Below are positions 1 to 8,185 of a stretch of 28,077 nucleotides of DNA, piece by piece. Source of the DNA: an uncultured Porphyromonadaceae bacterium (GTDB lineage: Bacteria > Bacteroidota > Bacteroidia > Bacteroidales > Muribaculaceae); contig CALEUL010000016.1 of the NCBI GenBank assembly GCA_937921035.1, forward strand, positions 1-28,077, in the 5' to 3' direction. Position 1 is the stretch's first letter, and each line of letters starts with the position of its first letter. The notes below the pieces were generated by a model. That model saw nothing but the letters and a program-made list of their open reading frames with translations. It ran no database searches and was not told where the DNA came from. The position numbers and the translations under genes were made by a program.

Positions 1-2
1 AG

Positions 3-101
3 AGCCTGTTCAAAGTAGGAATCTGCCTCCCCGCCGGACCGTGGGTAACCGACGACCACATCCGCTACATCGTCTCCAAAATCAAAGAAGCAATAGCATA
101 A
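3..101 (+). CDS. DegT/DnrJ/EryC1/StrS-type aminotransferase, C-terminal end only
   Basis: An open frame enters from the left edge and ends at a TAA at 99-101, giving 32 residues. The tail has the LPAGPWVTDD motif followed by an amphipathic IRYIVSKIKEAI helix. This is how PLP-dependent sugar aminotransferases of the DegT/DnrJ/EryC1/StrS family usually end: a Leu-Pro-(Ser/Ala)-Gly turn, then a helix introduced by acidic residues. These enzymes transaminate keto-sugar nucleotides for cell-surface polysaccharide synthesis. The PLP lysine and the rest of the fold lie outside the window, so the substrate is unknown. The identification rests on the tail motif only. A hairpin terminator follows 22 bases after the stop. 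Confidence 0.6.
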   Translation, partial: SLFKVGICLPAGPWVTDDHIRYIVSKIKEAIA

Positions 102-122
102 ATTTTTTCAACACCATTCATA

Positions 123-160
123 AAAGGCCGGGGGCTTGTCAAAGCAACCGGCCTCTTTCT
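123..160 (+). terminator. Rho-independent-type terminator after the aminotransferase
   Basis: AAAGGCCGG at 123-131 pairs with CCGGCCTCTTT at 148-158, with one bulged base, and a weaker inner GCTT/AAGC pairing lies in the loop. The right arm runs into TCTTTCTATTG, a modest T-rich tail. It sits just after the plus-strand stop codon. The remaining bases to 332 show no gene or clear signal on either strand. Confidence 0.65.
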
Positions 161-332
161 ATTGTTAAAGAATGTCCCGACAGATAAGCTTCATACCCTC
201 GATAAATAGAACGGTATTGCAGTTCATCCTCAAAATGCTCAACTACTCGGCCAAATAACCGTCAATTTTACGCCAATTCAAAGAATCGGCGCGCCCAGAC
301 AACACCCGAGGGCCTGTATTAACAATGTATTA

Positions 333-3188
333 TCAGAGCTTGATACTTACGGATTTGCCGTTGTATTTCACTGTTTTCCCTTTGGCTGTATATGCATCCT
401 TAATGGGGTTGACAGAATCAATCACGACAATATTGAAATCACGGGATTTTTTCATGCCCTCAAATGAACCTTTACGGTCTCCGATGGTCAATGTGCGCGT
501 CTTGTCGTTGTATGTCAGAGGAATATCTGAATACTTGCCTTTCTCGTAGTTGTAATTTGTGCCTTCATCCTCATAGAGATTGAAACTACCGTCTTTTCCG
601 GCATAAACAAGTATTGTAACCGGCTCATCCGAAATCTGTGAGGCATACTGTATTTCTCCACCCATCGGCACTATCGATCCGGCACGAACAAAAAGAGGAA
701 TTCGCTCGTAAGGCGCATCGACATTTATAGTCTGGCCGCCGTTGATTGCTTTTCCGGAATAGAAGTCATACCAGACCTCGTTTTCGGGGAAATAGACATC
801 ACGAGTTCTTGCACCATATTTGTATACCGGTGCTACAAGGAATGCAGTACCAAACATATACTGGTCTTTAAGATTACGCGTGTTGATATCTTCGGTAAAA
901 TCCATCACCATAGGGCGCATGATTGTATAATCATCGAAATAGGTTTTACCTGCGAGAGAATATACATAGGGCATCATGCGGTAACGCAACTTTGTATAAT
1001 CCACAATGGATTTATACGCAGGATGGTCTTCGGGGGCGATGTTATAGACTTCGCGGAAAGGCCACTGGCCATGCGCCCGGAACAGTGGAGCGAATGCTCC
1101 GAACTGATACCACCGTGTGTTGAGTTCACGCCACTCTTTAAGGTCCTCGTTTTCTTCGGCGGTTTCTTCGTATTTCTTTTGTGCATCGACATACCTGTCC
1201 TCAACGCAGAAACCACCAATATCCATTGTCCAGTAAGGGATACCGCTGACCGCAAAGTTAAGGCCTGCTGCAATCTGAGCCTCCATATCCTCCCATCGGG
1301 TAGCGATGTCTCCGCTCCAGGTTGCTGTGGAATATCTCTGAAGACCCGAGAATCCGGACCGGGTAAGCAGGAACACGCGCTTATCGGGGTCAACCCCGCG
1401 CTGGCCGTCATATATAGCCTCTGCGTTCATAAGTGCGTAGGCATTGAAATACTTTGTCGATGGGCCGAGTGCGGTAGGAGTGGTAAGATCCTTGCGATAT
1501 TGTATATCGGTGCAGTCACGGATGTTCGGTTCGCTTGCATCCATCCACCAGGCATCAATGCCGAGAGGCATATAATGGTCGTTCATCTGGCTCCAGAACA
1601 GCTTGCGTGCGTCAGGGTCATAGGCATCATAGAACGAACCGAGGTATCCCGGACCAACCCAGTCCTTGATGCTGTCACGAATTGCGCCCTGATACATCCA
1701 GCCGTTTCGGTCAAATTCCTTGTAGTGCTCGGTAGTAGTATAGAATTTAGGCCATACCGACACCATTACATGTGCGTTCATGTCATGGATAGAATCAACC
1801 ATCTGTTTGGGTTGCGGGAATCGTACAGGATCAAACTCATGGCAGCCCCATGCGTTTTCGGGCCAATGGAGCCAGTCTATGACGATATTGTCGAGAGGAA
1901 TATTGCGGCGGCGGAACTCTGCTACGGTTGAAAGGACTTCGTCCTGCGTATTGTATTTCTCGCGGCTCTGCCAATAGCCCATTGCCCACTTGGGCATAAT
2001 GGGTGATTTACCTGTGAGGGTGCGGTAGCCCGAAATGACATCATCCATGTTCTCGCCATAGATGAAATAATAGTCAATCATATCCTGCATCTCACCCCAC
2101 CACGACATCTGCTTTTTCGTAGAAGGATCGGCAGGCGCATAAACGCGCAAACCGCAGTAGGCAACACTGCCGTTAGGTTCCCATTCGATTTTTACCGGAA
2201 CCTTTTCCCCTTTCTTGAAATTCACCGAGAACTTATAGCTGTTGGGGTTCCATGCTGTACGCCACCGCGTGTCAACAATCTTTTTACCACCAACATAAAC
2301 CGTCTGATAACCCGAATAATAAAGTATAAATTCGAATTCACCCGCTTCCCTGGCTTCGATTTCACCCTCAAAAGTTACATGAGAGTTCCAGAAATTGAAG
2401 TCTTGTGGAAGATTTATCACATGGCTCAAATCGCCACGGATAAGGTGCTCGAAATAGATAAGGGGTTCCTCGCGTACCAGCTCAGTGCCGTCGGCAGCAA
2501 GATATGTCCCGGTGAGCGCCCCCGGCTTGCCGCTTTTGTCATACAGCTTGAAAACATCGCCAAGCTGCTTGTAGTCGTCGGGACGTCCCCAGCGGCAGAG
2601 AGAATAGCTGTCCCAGAGAAGGCCGTAGTTATCGGTTGATACAATGAAAGGAACTGAAACTTTTGTATTGTACTGAAACAGCTCTTCGTTTTTACCTTTG
2701 TAGTTGAACTCGTTTGCCTGATGCTGACCAAGTCCGTATAGGCCCTCGTTGTCATTTAACGATTCAAACGTCTGCTGAACACTATAGCCAGAGGTGCCTT
2801 CAACCGTGATGGGTGTAAAGGTTCTACCCTTCGGATTCTCCTGAAGAATCTTTTTCCCTTGCTTATCGAAGAAAGAAACAGCTCCAGTCTTTTCTGATAC
2901 CACTGCTTTGATTTCAGAGGTAACGATATTCACATTACCGTTTGTCTCTGTAACGGTGTACTGTGGCGTTCCGCCAACAGGCAGAACTACAAGACTCGCA
3001 TCCTTCGGGAAAGTGTCGTCGGGCGTTGCCGATACACGGATAATCTTTTCGTTGATTACTTTCAGTCGCACATCGCCGTTTGGCGTACTCACAATAACCC
3101 CGTCTTTCAGCTGGGTATATTCGGCCGCGAATGCTCCTCGCGCAGACATCGCCGCAAGCAGTAATAAAGTTAAATATTTCGATTTCAT
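333..3188 (-). CDS. Secreted GH31 alpha-xylosidase-like glycoside hydrolase with inserted PA14 domain
   Basis: This 951-residue protein has a type I signal peptide (about residues 1-22, ending GAFAA). An N-terminal GH31 beta-sandwich follows, interrupted by a PA14-like insert at about 226-352. The catalytic (beta/alpha)8 barrel and C-terminal beta domains (DUF5110-like, about 830-930) come next. The catalytic nucleophile is seen in WWMDASEP (Asp550) and the acid/base in WSGDIATRW (Asp627). GH31 enzymes are retaining exo-alpha-glycosidases. The PA14 insert, overall length and catalytic spacing closely resemble Bacteroides xyloglucan alpha-xylosidases such as BoGH31A, so release of alpha-1,6-xylose from xyloglucan oligosaccharides in the periplasm or at the surface is the best guess. 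An alpha-glucosidase activity is possible. No SusC/SusD pair or other xyloglucan enzyme lies nearby. The ATG at 3188 begins directly at the signal peptide, without a clear Shine-Dalgarno. Confidence 0.88.
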   Translation of the reverse strand: MKSKYLTLLLLAAMSARGAFAAEYTQLKDGVIVSTPNGDVRLKVINEKIIRVSATPDDTFPKDASLVVLPVGGTPQYTVTETNGNVNIVTSEIKAVVSEKTGAVSFFDKQGKKILQENPKGRTFTPITVEGTSGYSVQQTFESLNDNEGLYGLGQHQANEFNYKGKNEELFQYNTKVSVPFIVSTDNYGLLWDSYSLCRWGRPDDYKQLGDVFKLYDKSGKPGALTGTYLAADGTELVREEPLIYFEHLIRGDLSHVINLPQDFNFWNSHVTFEGEIEAREAGEFEFILYYSGYQTVYVGGKKIVDTRWRTAWNPNSYKFSVNFKKGEKVPVKIEWEPNGSVAYCGLRVYAPADPSTKKQMSWWGEMQDMIDYYFIYGENMDDVISGYRTLTGKSPIMPKWAMGYWQSREKYNTQDEVLSTVAEFRRRNIPLDNIVIDWLHWPENAWGCHEFDPVRFPQPKQMVDSIHDMNAHVMVSVWPKFYTTTEHYKEFDRNGWMYQGAIRDSIKDWVGPGYLGSFYDAYDPDARKLFWSQMNDHYMPLGIDAWWMDASEPNIRDCTDIQYRKDLTTPTALGPSTKYFNAYALMNAEAIYDGQRGVDPDKRVFLLTRSGFSGLQRYSTATWSGDIATRWEDMEAQIAAGLNFAVSGIPYWTMDIGGFCVEDRYVDAQKKYEETAEENEDLKEWRELNTRWYQFGAFAPLFRAHGQWPFREVYNIAPEDHPAYKSIVDYTKLRYRMMPYVYSLAGKTYFDDYTIMRPMVMDFTEDINTRNLKDQYMFGTAFLVAPVYKYGARTRDVYFPENEVWYDFYSGKAINGGQTINVDAPYERIPLFVRAGSIVPMGGEIQYASQISDEPVTILVYAGKDGSFNLYEDEGTNYNYEKGKYSDIPLTYNDKTRTLTIGDRKGSFEGMKKSRDFNIVVIDSVNPIKDAYTAKGKTVKYNGKSVSIKL

Positions 3189-3210
3189 TGGCTGATTAAA
3201 GGTTATTTAT

Positions 3211-3218
3211 CAAATTTA
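3211..3218 (-). promoter_or_regulatory. Candidate -7 box for the GH31 gene
   Basis: Read on the minus strand, 3218-3211 is TAAATTTG, matching the Bacteroidota TAnnTTTG -7 element 23 bases upstream of the start codon. No well-spaced TTTG -33 element is present. Two further TAnnTTTG matches lie farther upstream (3240-3233 and 3261-3254), so the true start site is uncertain. A poor -33 box beside a symmetric site would suit an activator-dependent promoter. Confidence 0.4.
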
Positions 3219-3224
3219 CGATAT

Positions 3225-3269
3225 GGTAGCATCAAAGCTACCCTACTTTATCGCAAAGGTAGCGATAAA
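3225..3269. repeat. Overlapping inverted repeats upstream of GH31, possible operator
   Basis: GGTAGC (3225-3230) and GCTACC (3237-3242) form one palindrome with a 6-base spacer. TTTATCGC (3247-3254) and GCGATAAA (3262-3269) form a second with a 7-base spacer. A third GGTAGC lies at 3259-3264, inside the second palindrome. The block sits 37-81 bases upstream of the GH31 start codon, where a transcription regulator of a sugar-utilisation gene would be expected to bind. No regulator gene is adjacent. Confidence 0.45.
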
Positions 3270-3283
3270 TCCGCAAATAATAC

Positions 3284-3320
3284 AACAAAGCCCCGGTTTG
3301 TAAAAACCAGAGCTTTGTTT
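3284..3320 (-). terminator. Hairpin terminator after the small helical-protein gene
   Basis: AACAAAGC...GGTTT on the left pairs with AAACC...GCTTTGTT on the right across a short A-rich loop, with a 3-base internal mismatch. It lies downstream of the minus-strand gene that stops at 3380 and upstream of the GH31 promoter region, so it separates the two. Tracts on both sides are A/T-rich, and termination in either direction is possible. Confidence 0.55.
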
Positions 3321-3379
3321 ATAAATTGTCATAGAAAATCTGCGTAACATTTTCCGCAGCTTCTCGCGGCAGGATGGAA

Positions 3380-3712
3380 TCATTTCGAAGACATTTTGTC
3401 GGCGAGACCGTGAGCCTTGGCGGCAAGACCTTCCAGGAGGTCTCCACTCTTGTCGAGCAGATTGCCGGTTGTGTCCTTCACTTTGCCAGCGATGTCGCCG
3501 GCCTTGTCTTTGGCCTGATTCATAACGGAATCAGGATCAGCCTGCTGCTGGGCATATTTCTCCTTAAGAGAGTCTACTGTATCGGAAATTTTGTCTTTTA
3601 CAGTCTGTGCTGCTGTTTTGGCATTCTCTTCCACTGCTATTTTGGCGGCCTGAGCAGATACCTGTGCGGCGTCTTTCGATATTTCTTCGGCAGCTTTTGC
3701 TTTTGCATCCAT
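3380..3712 (-). CDS. Small Ala/Lys/Asp-rich helical protein, LEA- or apolipoprotein-like, function unknown
   Basis: This 110-residue protein has no signal peptide or membrane segment. It is almost entirely built from alanine, lysine, aspartate, glutamate and glutamine, with no cysteine, tryptophan or proline-rich region apart from one DPDS turn near the middle. Short degenerate repeats such as KDKISDTVDSLKEK, KDKAGDIAGKVKD and LLDKSGDLLEGL imply long amphipathic helices with an 11-residue-like periodicity. This resembles LEA-like, YtxH-like or CsbD-like stress proteins by composition only. The ATG at 3712 is preceded by AAAGAAC, a plausible ribosome site. It follows queA with an 82-base gap and is closed by a hairpin at 3284-3320. 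I recognise no family with confidence. Confidence 0.72.
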   Translation of the reverse strand: MDAKAKAAEEISKDAAQVSAQAAKIAVEENAKTAAQTVKDKISDTVDSLKEKYAQQQADPDSVMNQAKDKAGDIAGKVKDTTGNLLDKSGDLLEGLAAKAHGLADKMSSK

Positions 3713-3794
3713 AGTTCTTTTAATTAATAGGTTAAAACATTAATCAGACATTTTTCGTCTGCGTAATGTAATAACGCGCTACCGAGCAGAAAGT

Positions 3795-5033
3795 TCACTC
3801 ACACTTTCTGCGGAAGAAACATGCGTCGCCGTAGCTCAGAAAACGATACCCATTGTCCAGAGCATGACTATAAACATCACGCCACGCATCGCCGATGAAA
3901 GCGGATACAAGCAAAAGGAGGGTTGACTGTGGCTGATGGAAATTTGTTATCATGGCATCTACAACGCGGTATTGATAGCCAGGTGCAATAATTATGCGTG
4001 TATGGGCGAGCAGAGTGTCATCGCCCCGCTTGTCCAGGTAATCAACAATCGCTTCCAATGCCTGCGAGGCTGTCGGCAAAGTTTTTCCGACAACTATGTT
4101 TTCGTAGGCGGTCCATTGCGGAACCTCTCCTGTCCAGTTTCCATTGATAATCAGCCGTCCGATATGCCACAGGCTTTCCAGGGTGCGAACACTCGTTGTC
4201 CCCACGGCAACCACTGGACGTTTGCCCGCCGCCACGGCAAGGTCGGCAATCACATTCCTTGGCACGGCAATAAGCTCGCTGTGCATGTCGTGGTCGCCTA
4301 TTCGCTCACTCTTTACAGGACGGAATGTTCCTGCGCCGACATGCAGTGTAACCTCTCGGATATCCACTCCCCTGCCCTTAATCTCGTCCAACAGTCCGGG
4401 AGTAAAATGCAATCCTGCGGTAGGGGCAGCAACAGAGCCATCGATATGGCTGTATACAGTCTGATAATCGTCTTTGTCCGTTTCCTCAGAGCGACGGTTA
4501 AGATAGGGGGGAATCGGTATCTCGCCAATTGCAGAGATAATGTCGGAGAATGTTACAGCCTCGTTGTCCCATTCAAAAACGATGGTGCGCGAATTGTCGG
4601 GCGCAGGAGCTTCGCCTGTTTGCGCAGCGGTAAGGTGCGTACGCCCGGCGGAGGTATCCACATCCATTTCCAACGCACCATCTTTCCATTTCTTGGCGTT
4701 GCCTACCAGACAATGCCAGGAACACTTGCGCCGACAGGCGAAAGCCTGTGCATAATCGGCCGGGACAGCAGGTTCCAAACAGAATATTTCTATCAGCGCA
4801 CCTGTCGATTTGTTGAAACGCAGGCGCGCGTTAATAACGCGCGTGTTGTTGCAAACCATCACAGCCCCGGCGGGCATAAGCGAAGGTAAATCTCTGAATA
4901 TATGGTCGGAAATCACATTGCCATCGAATTCGAGCAGTTTGCAGGAATCACGGACGGCGAGCGGATGCTGTGCAATCCGCTCGCCGGGCAATGGGTAATT
5001 ATAGTCTTCTATCCTGATATCGCGTGGGTTCAT
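3795..5033 (-). CDS. queA: S-adenosylmethionine:tRNA ribosyltransferase-isomerase, long form (QueA family)
   Basis: QueA transfers and isomerises the ribosyl part of S-adenosylmethionine onto preQ1-modified tRNA, giving epoxyqueuosine at wobble position 34. Family motifs are clear: an N-terminal DYNYPLP...IAQHPLAVRD segment, CNNTRVINARL, GEIPIPPYL, DGSVAAPTAGLHFT, TLHVGAGTFRPV (His231), MHSE, VGTTSVRTLES (Glu286), TNFHQPQSTLLLLVSAF and a YRFLSYGDACF end. At 412 residues it is longer than the usual 340-365. Much of the excess lies between TLES and the HTRIIIAPGY strand (about 290-338), with another looser stretch near 110-160. This may be a Bacteroidota-specific paralogue rather than the canonical enzyme. 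The start is ATG at 5033, 53 bases after the upstream barrel gene, so the two may be cotranscribed. Confidence 0.88.
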   Translation of the reverse strand: MNPRDIRIEDYNYPLPGERIAQHPLAVRDSCKLLEFDGNVISDHIFRDLPSLMPAGAVMVCNNTRVINARLRFNKSTGALIEIFCLEPAVPADYAQAFACRRKCSWHCLVGNAKKWKDGALEMDVDTSAGRTHLTAAQTGEAPAPDNSRTIVFEWDNEAVTFSDIISAIGEIPIPPYLNRRSEETDKDDYQTVYSHIDGSVAAPTAGLHFTPGLLDEIKGRGVDIREVTLHVGAGTFRPVKSERIGDHDMHSELIAVPRNVIADLAVAAGKRPVVAVGTTSVRTLESLWHIGRLIINGNWTGEVPQWTAYENIVVGKTLPTASQALEAIVDYLDKRGDDTLLAHTRIIIAPGYQYRVVDAMITNFHQPQSTLLLLVSAFIGDAWRDVYSHALDNGYRFLSYGDACFFRRKCE

Positions 5034-5086
5034 ACAATTGTGATATTTTCCGCAAAATTAGCGAAAAAATCCCGAACCGCCGCAAA

Positions 5087-6700
5087 TCAGAACCGGAAGC
5101 CTGTGGAGATAACGATATTATTATGCGTATCGGTAACAGAAGCCGAAGGTGCCACGTTGTTACCCATAGTGGTAAATGCGTAGTATGTGCTCTTCTGGCG
5201 GGTGAACTGATATGCGGCGTCTATATACCATCCGCCATAACGGTAGCCAAGACCAAGGCAGATGTTGTTTGTGTCGTGGTTGAAGCTAAAGCTTGGGTCG
5301 GTACCGGCGGTGGGAACTTCATAAACACCGTCCTGAGCGCGAGTAGTGATTGCCGACGACTGATAGTTATAACCTAACCGGGCGCTGAAATTACGGCTGA
5401 GGCGGTATTCGAGGCCTACGCGGAAAATATTGGCAGCACGGCACATGGCTTTTACATCACTGTTTACAACCTTGTCGGTCTGGAAACTGTTGCCGAAAAA
5501 GTCGCTCGACTGACTTTTTACACGCATATCGTTGTATGCCACTCTTTCGTAGTCGGCACTAAGAATTGCATTGTTTCCAAGGATTGCCGAAGCGCCAATC
5601 ATAAATCGCCACGGGGTATTCAGACGCGAGCGATAAGAATAGTCGGGCGTCGAGAAATTGCCGGAAGTCGTTTTCGCGACCCCGCTTCCTGCATCTGGAG
5701 TATAATTATAATTTGTTTCGGCATAGCCGCTGTGGTTCACATGCAGCCATGTGGGTGTATGTATTGCCAGACCTATTCGAAGCATCTCTACGGGACGTAC
5801 GATAACACCGAACTTCAGATTTGCACCCGAGCCACTGATATATTTATTATTGTAAAGATTATAACCGGCATTGCCCAACATGAGCATATCGGTATCCACA
5901 TCGTAGACCGTAGCATTGGCCATACTCTCGGAATAAAGGACATTGCGGTTGTATTGCATGTCCACAATACCAACACCAAGACCCCAGAAGAATATATCGG
6001 ACACATTTCCGGCGAAGTTGATGTTATATTCGTCCACATATCCGCTTTCTCGGACACGCGAGAGTGCATCGCCTGTAGTTTTATCGTTACGCAGACCGGT
6101 ATACTGATCGTCGGCGCCGGTCTGGGATATCATCATGGAATTGTAGCTTAGAATCGACAACCAGTCTGCGGGACCGTCGAAGTAAGGATCGAAATCGTCG
6201 GTCTCAAGCAGATCGCCGGAGGGAATACCATTCGATAAACCGGCCACATAGTTGGTAAGCGAGCCTCCGGCCGGATTGGAATATGCGTTTATCATACGGT
6301 CGAACGAGGCAAGGCGGTTGTAACCGAAACCCCACTGGAAAGCCTTCAGTGCCGAGTTGTTTATCATCGTTACGCCGGCATAACCGAAATTGTCGAAATA
6401 TGCCTTGGTCTGGTTCTCGGTTCTCTTGCCTGTATTGGAATCTGTAGCGTAGTTCCGTATGCTTATATCGAATGTGAAACCTATGTCGCTTGTACGGTAA
6501 AGACCGAGGCCGGCAGGATTCTGCCGCATACAGGTGAGATCGCCGCCAAGCGATGTGAATGCGCCGCCCATAGCGACAAAACGTGCCGAACCACGCAACT
6601 GGGTAGGTGATATAGTATATGCGTCGATTGCCGTCTGTGCGGTTGCACCTATAGCGGCCATAGAGGAGATGCCTAATGCCAGAATGAAACCTTTATTCAT
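5087..6700 (-). CDS. OmpP1/FadL/TodX-family outer-membrane beta-barrel protein
   Basis: This 537-residue protein has a signal peptide (MNKGFILALG...ATAQ) and a mature N-terminus with the SPTQLRGSARFVAMGGAFTSLGGDLTCMRQNPAGLGLYR pattern. That pattern is typical of the Bacteroidota 'hemin receptor'/OmpP1-FadL group, in which a conserved Asn-Pro-Ala-Gly element forms the N-terminal hatch. Alternating aromatic and polar strands continue to a terminal phenylalanine (ISTGFRF), the usual barrel-assembly signal. FadL relatives move hydrophobic substrates across the outer membrane, but the substrate here cannot be inferred. The frame can be extended to a TTG at 6706. I chose the ATG at 6700 because it starts cleanly at the signal peptide. 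Confidence 0.85.
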   Translation of the reverse strand: MNKGFILALGISSMAAIGATAQTAIDAYTISPTQLRGSARFVAMGGAFTSLGGDLTCMRQNPAGLGLYRTSDIGFTFDISIRNYATDSNTGKRTENQTKAYFDNFGYAGVTMINNSALKAFQWGFGYNRLASFDRMINAYSNPAGGSLTNYVAGLSNGIPSGDLLETDDFDPYFDGPADWLSILSYNSMMISQTGADDQYTGLRNDKTTGDALSRVRESGYVDEYNINFAGNVSDIFFWGLGVGIVDMQYNRNVLYSESMANATVYDVDTDMLMLGNAGYNLYNNKYISGSGANLKFGVIVRPVEMLRIGLAIHTPTWLHVNHSGYAETNYNYTPDAGSGVAKTTSGNFSTPDYSYRSRLNTPWRFMIGASAILGNNAILSADYERVAYNDMRVKSQSSDFFGNSFQTDKVVNSDVKAMCRAANIFRVGLEYRLSRNFSARLGYNYQSSAITTRAQDGVYEVPTAGTDPSFSFNHDTNNICLGLGYRYGGWYIDAAYQFTRQKSTYYAFTTMGNNVAPSASVTDTHNNIVISTGFRF

Positions 6701-6835
6701 AATCAAATAGTTGAGCTTTTATATTTATACTTTTAGAACAATCGGCATGTTCCGCAAGTTTTTTGAAACAGGCGTTATGCAATATAAATTCCTGCAAAAG
6801 CCTGTGTTAACGTGATTATATTTCTTTGTAGTTGG

Positions 6836-6886
6836 GTAAAAAGGTGATAACGGCTCAATCTTTAAGCGAGAATAGAGCCGTTATCA
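6836..6886 (-). terminator. Strong hairpin terminator after the Trp/Tyr/His-rich protein gene
   Basis: On the minus strand TGATAACGGCTC (6886-6875) pairs perfectly with GAGCCGTTATCA (6856-6845) and is followed by CCTTTTTA. It begins 10 bases past the stop codon. This is a textbook stem plus T-tract. Confidence 0.85.
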
Positions 6887-6895
6887 TAGTATCTG

Positions 6896-8113
6896 TCAGC
6901 GTCGACGTCCATGCGAGGCACCGCCACCACCGGAAGAACCTCTGCCAGAACCATAGCTTGAGCCACGGCCTGATCCGTAGCTCGAACCGCTGTTGTAGCT
7001 GCCTCGGTTCGATCCGCTGTTATAGTTGCCGCTGTTGTTGTAGCCGCTGCTACTGCTGCGGCGGGGAGTGCTGTTGTAACTGCCACTATTGCTGCCCGGT
7101 GCAGTCGACGAGCTACCGTAACGACTGCTGCCGCTGCCTCGGCGGCTGTTGTTGGAGGGCGTATAACCCCCTGCAGGATGATTTGTTCCTCCGTTCTGCG
7201 AAGGACGATAGCCGCTGTTGTTAGGACGGCCCTGCCCCATAGCTCCTGGACGGTTCTGGTCGAACGAATTGGTATGGCTGCTCGAACCCTGATAGGTAGG
7301 ACGGCGCGGAGTACTTGCACCGGGAGGATTGACAGCCCATCCGCCTCCGCCTGGACGACCGGGGTTCCAGCCGGGTCCGTGACCGTGCCCGGGATGCCAT
7401 CCGTGACCAGGATGCCATCCGTGACCAGGATGCCATCCGTGGCCCCAACCCCACGACGGTCCCCAGCCCCATGCAGGACCCCAACCGGGCCCCCAGGGAT
7501 AACCCCATGCAGGACCGTACCAGGGAGAATTCCATCCGATACTGAACCAAGGGTCGAAACCGAAGCTAAAGCTAAAGCCGGGATACCAGTACGAACGGTA
7601 CCAGCTGTTCCAGTAATAGGGATTATTCCACGAGTATGTGGGCCAGAAACTGTTCCACATATAGGGATCTATGTTGTTGATAACGTACACGTTCACATCC
7701 GACTCGGAAGGAGTGCTGTAATAGTACTGTTTGAGCTCCTCGTCGCTGGACGAAGAAACAACGTCGGGGTTATGATAACGCTCGATACGTCGGGTGTACG
7801 AAAATTCGGAATCGTCAGTGGCCTTGCGCACGGTCTTGACGGTATCGACTGTGCGGCGGTTATAAGCGTCCACATCCACCGACAAAGGTTTGTCGGCGGT
7901 TACCGTATATGTATCGGCAGGCTTGTATTCCCGCGCTATACGCTGCTGTTCGCGTAGTTTTGCAAGAGCAGCCTCTTTCTCTTTGCGCTCTTTTGCGGCC
8001 TTGGATGGCGAATAGTAGAGGTCATCTTCGTAATCTTGGGCGAAGACACCCTGCGGTACGGCCAACATGGCTGCTGCAGCCAGTAAGGCAAACTTGATGG
8101 TGACCTTTTTCAT
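6896..8113 (-). CDS. Secreted low-complexity Trp/Tyr/Pro/Gly/His- then Ser/Gly/Asn-rich protein, function unknown
   Basis: The 405-residue protein starts at the ATG at 8113 (MKKVTIKFALLAAAAML...VFAQ), an obvious signal peptide. The same frame runs upstream to 8164, but those 17 residues are not signal-like. The order of regions is a charged Lys/Glu segment (about 30-65), a middle part with YTRRIERYHN, a Trp/Tyr/Phe/Pro-rich stretch (about 150-235), three tandem GHGWHP units, and a long Ser/Gly/Asn/Arg tail ending HGRRR. There is no catalytic domain. Such aromatic and glycine-rich exported proteins are common but uncharacterised in Bacteroidales. Adhesive, matrix or metal-binding roles are possible. 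A TAnnTTTG promoter lies upstream and a strong terminator follows, so it is probably monocistronic. Confidence 0.78.
   Translation of the reverse strand: MKKVTIKFALLAAAAMLAVPQGVFAQDYEDDLYYSPSKAAKERKEKEAALAKLREQQRIAREYKPADTYTVTADKPLSVDVDAYNRRTVDTVKTVRKATDDSEFSYTRRIERYHNPDVVSSSSDEELKQYYYSTPSESDVNVYVINNIDPYMWNSFWPTYSWNNPYYWNSWYRSYWYPGFSFSFGFDPWFSIGWNSPWYGPAWGYPWGPGWGPAWGWGPSWGWGHGWHPGHGWHPGHGWHPGHGHGPGWNPGRPGGGGWAVNPPGASTPRRPTYQGSSSHTNSFDQNRPGAMGQGRPNNSGYRPSQNGGTNHPAGGYTPSNNSRRGSGSSRYGSSSTAPGSNSGSYNSTPRRSSSSGYNNSGNYNSGSNRGSYNSGSSYGSGRGSSYGSGRGSSGGGGASHGRRR
7393..7446 (-). repeat. 18-bp tandem repeat encoding GHGWHP units
   Basis: The plus-strand unit GATGCCATCCGTGACCAG occurs at 7393-7410 and 7411-7428. 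A third copy at 7429-7446 is exact until its last five bases. Because the unit is 18 bases, copy-number change keeps the reading frame and adds or removes one six-residue GHGWHP block. Confidence 0.85.
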
Positions 8114-8185
8114 TTCTGTTATCTGTAAATGTTTCTTTTTTGTATTTAGACGCCCCACCCGCAAGGTGGTTTAATGCTTATTATG

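Noticed and set aside
3727..3775. Small CAGAC/GTCTG hairpin between queA and the 110-residue gene
   Set aside because: Five-base stem without a proper T-tract. Too weak to call a terminator.
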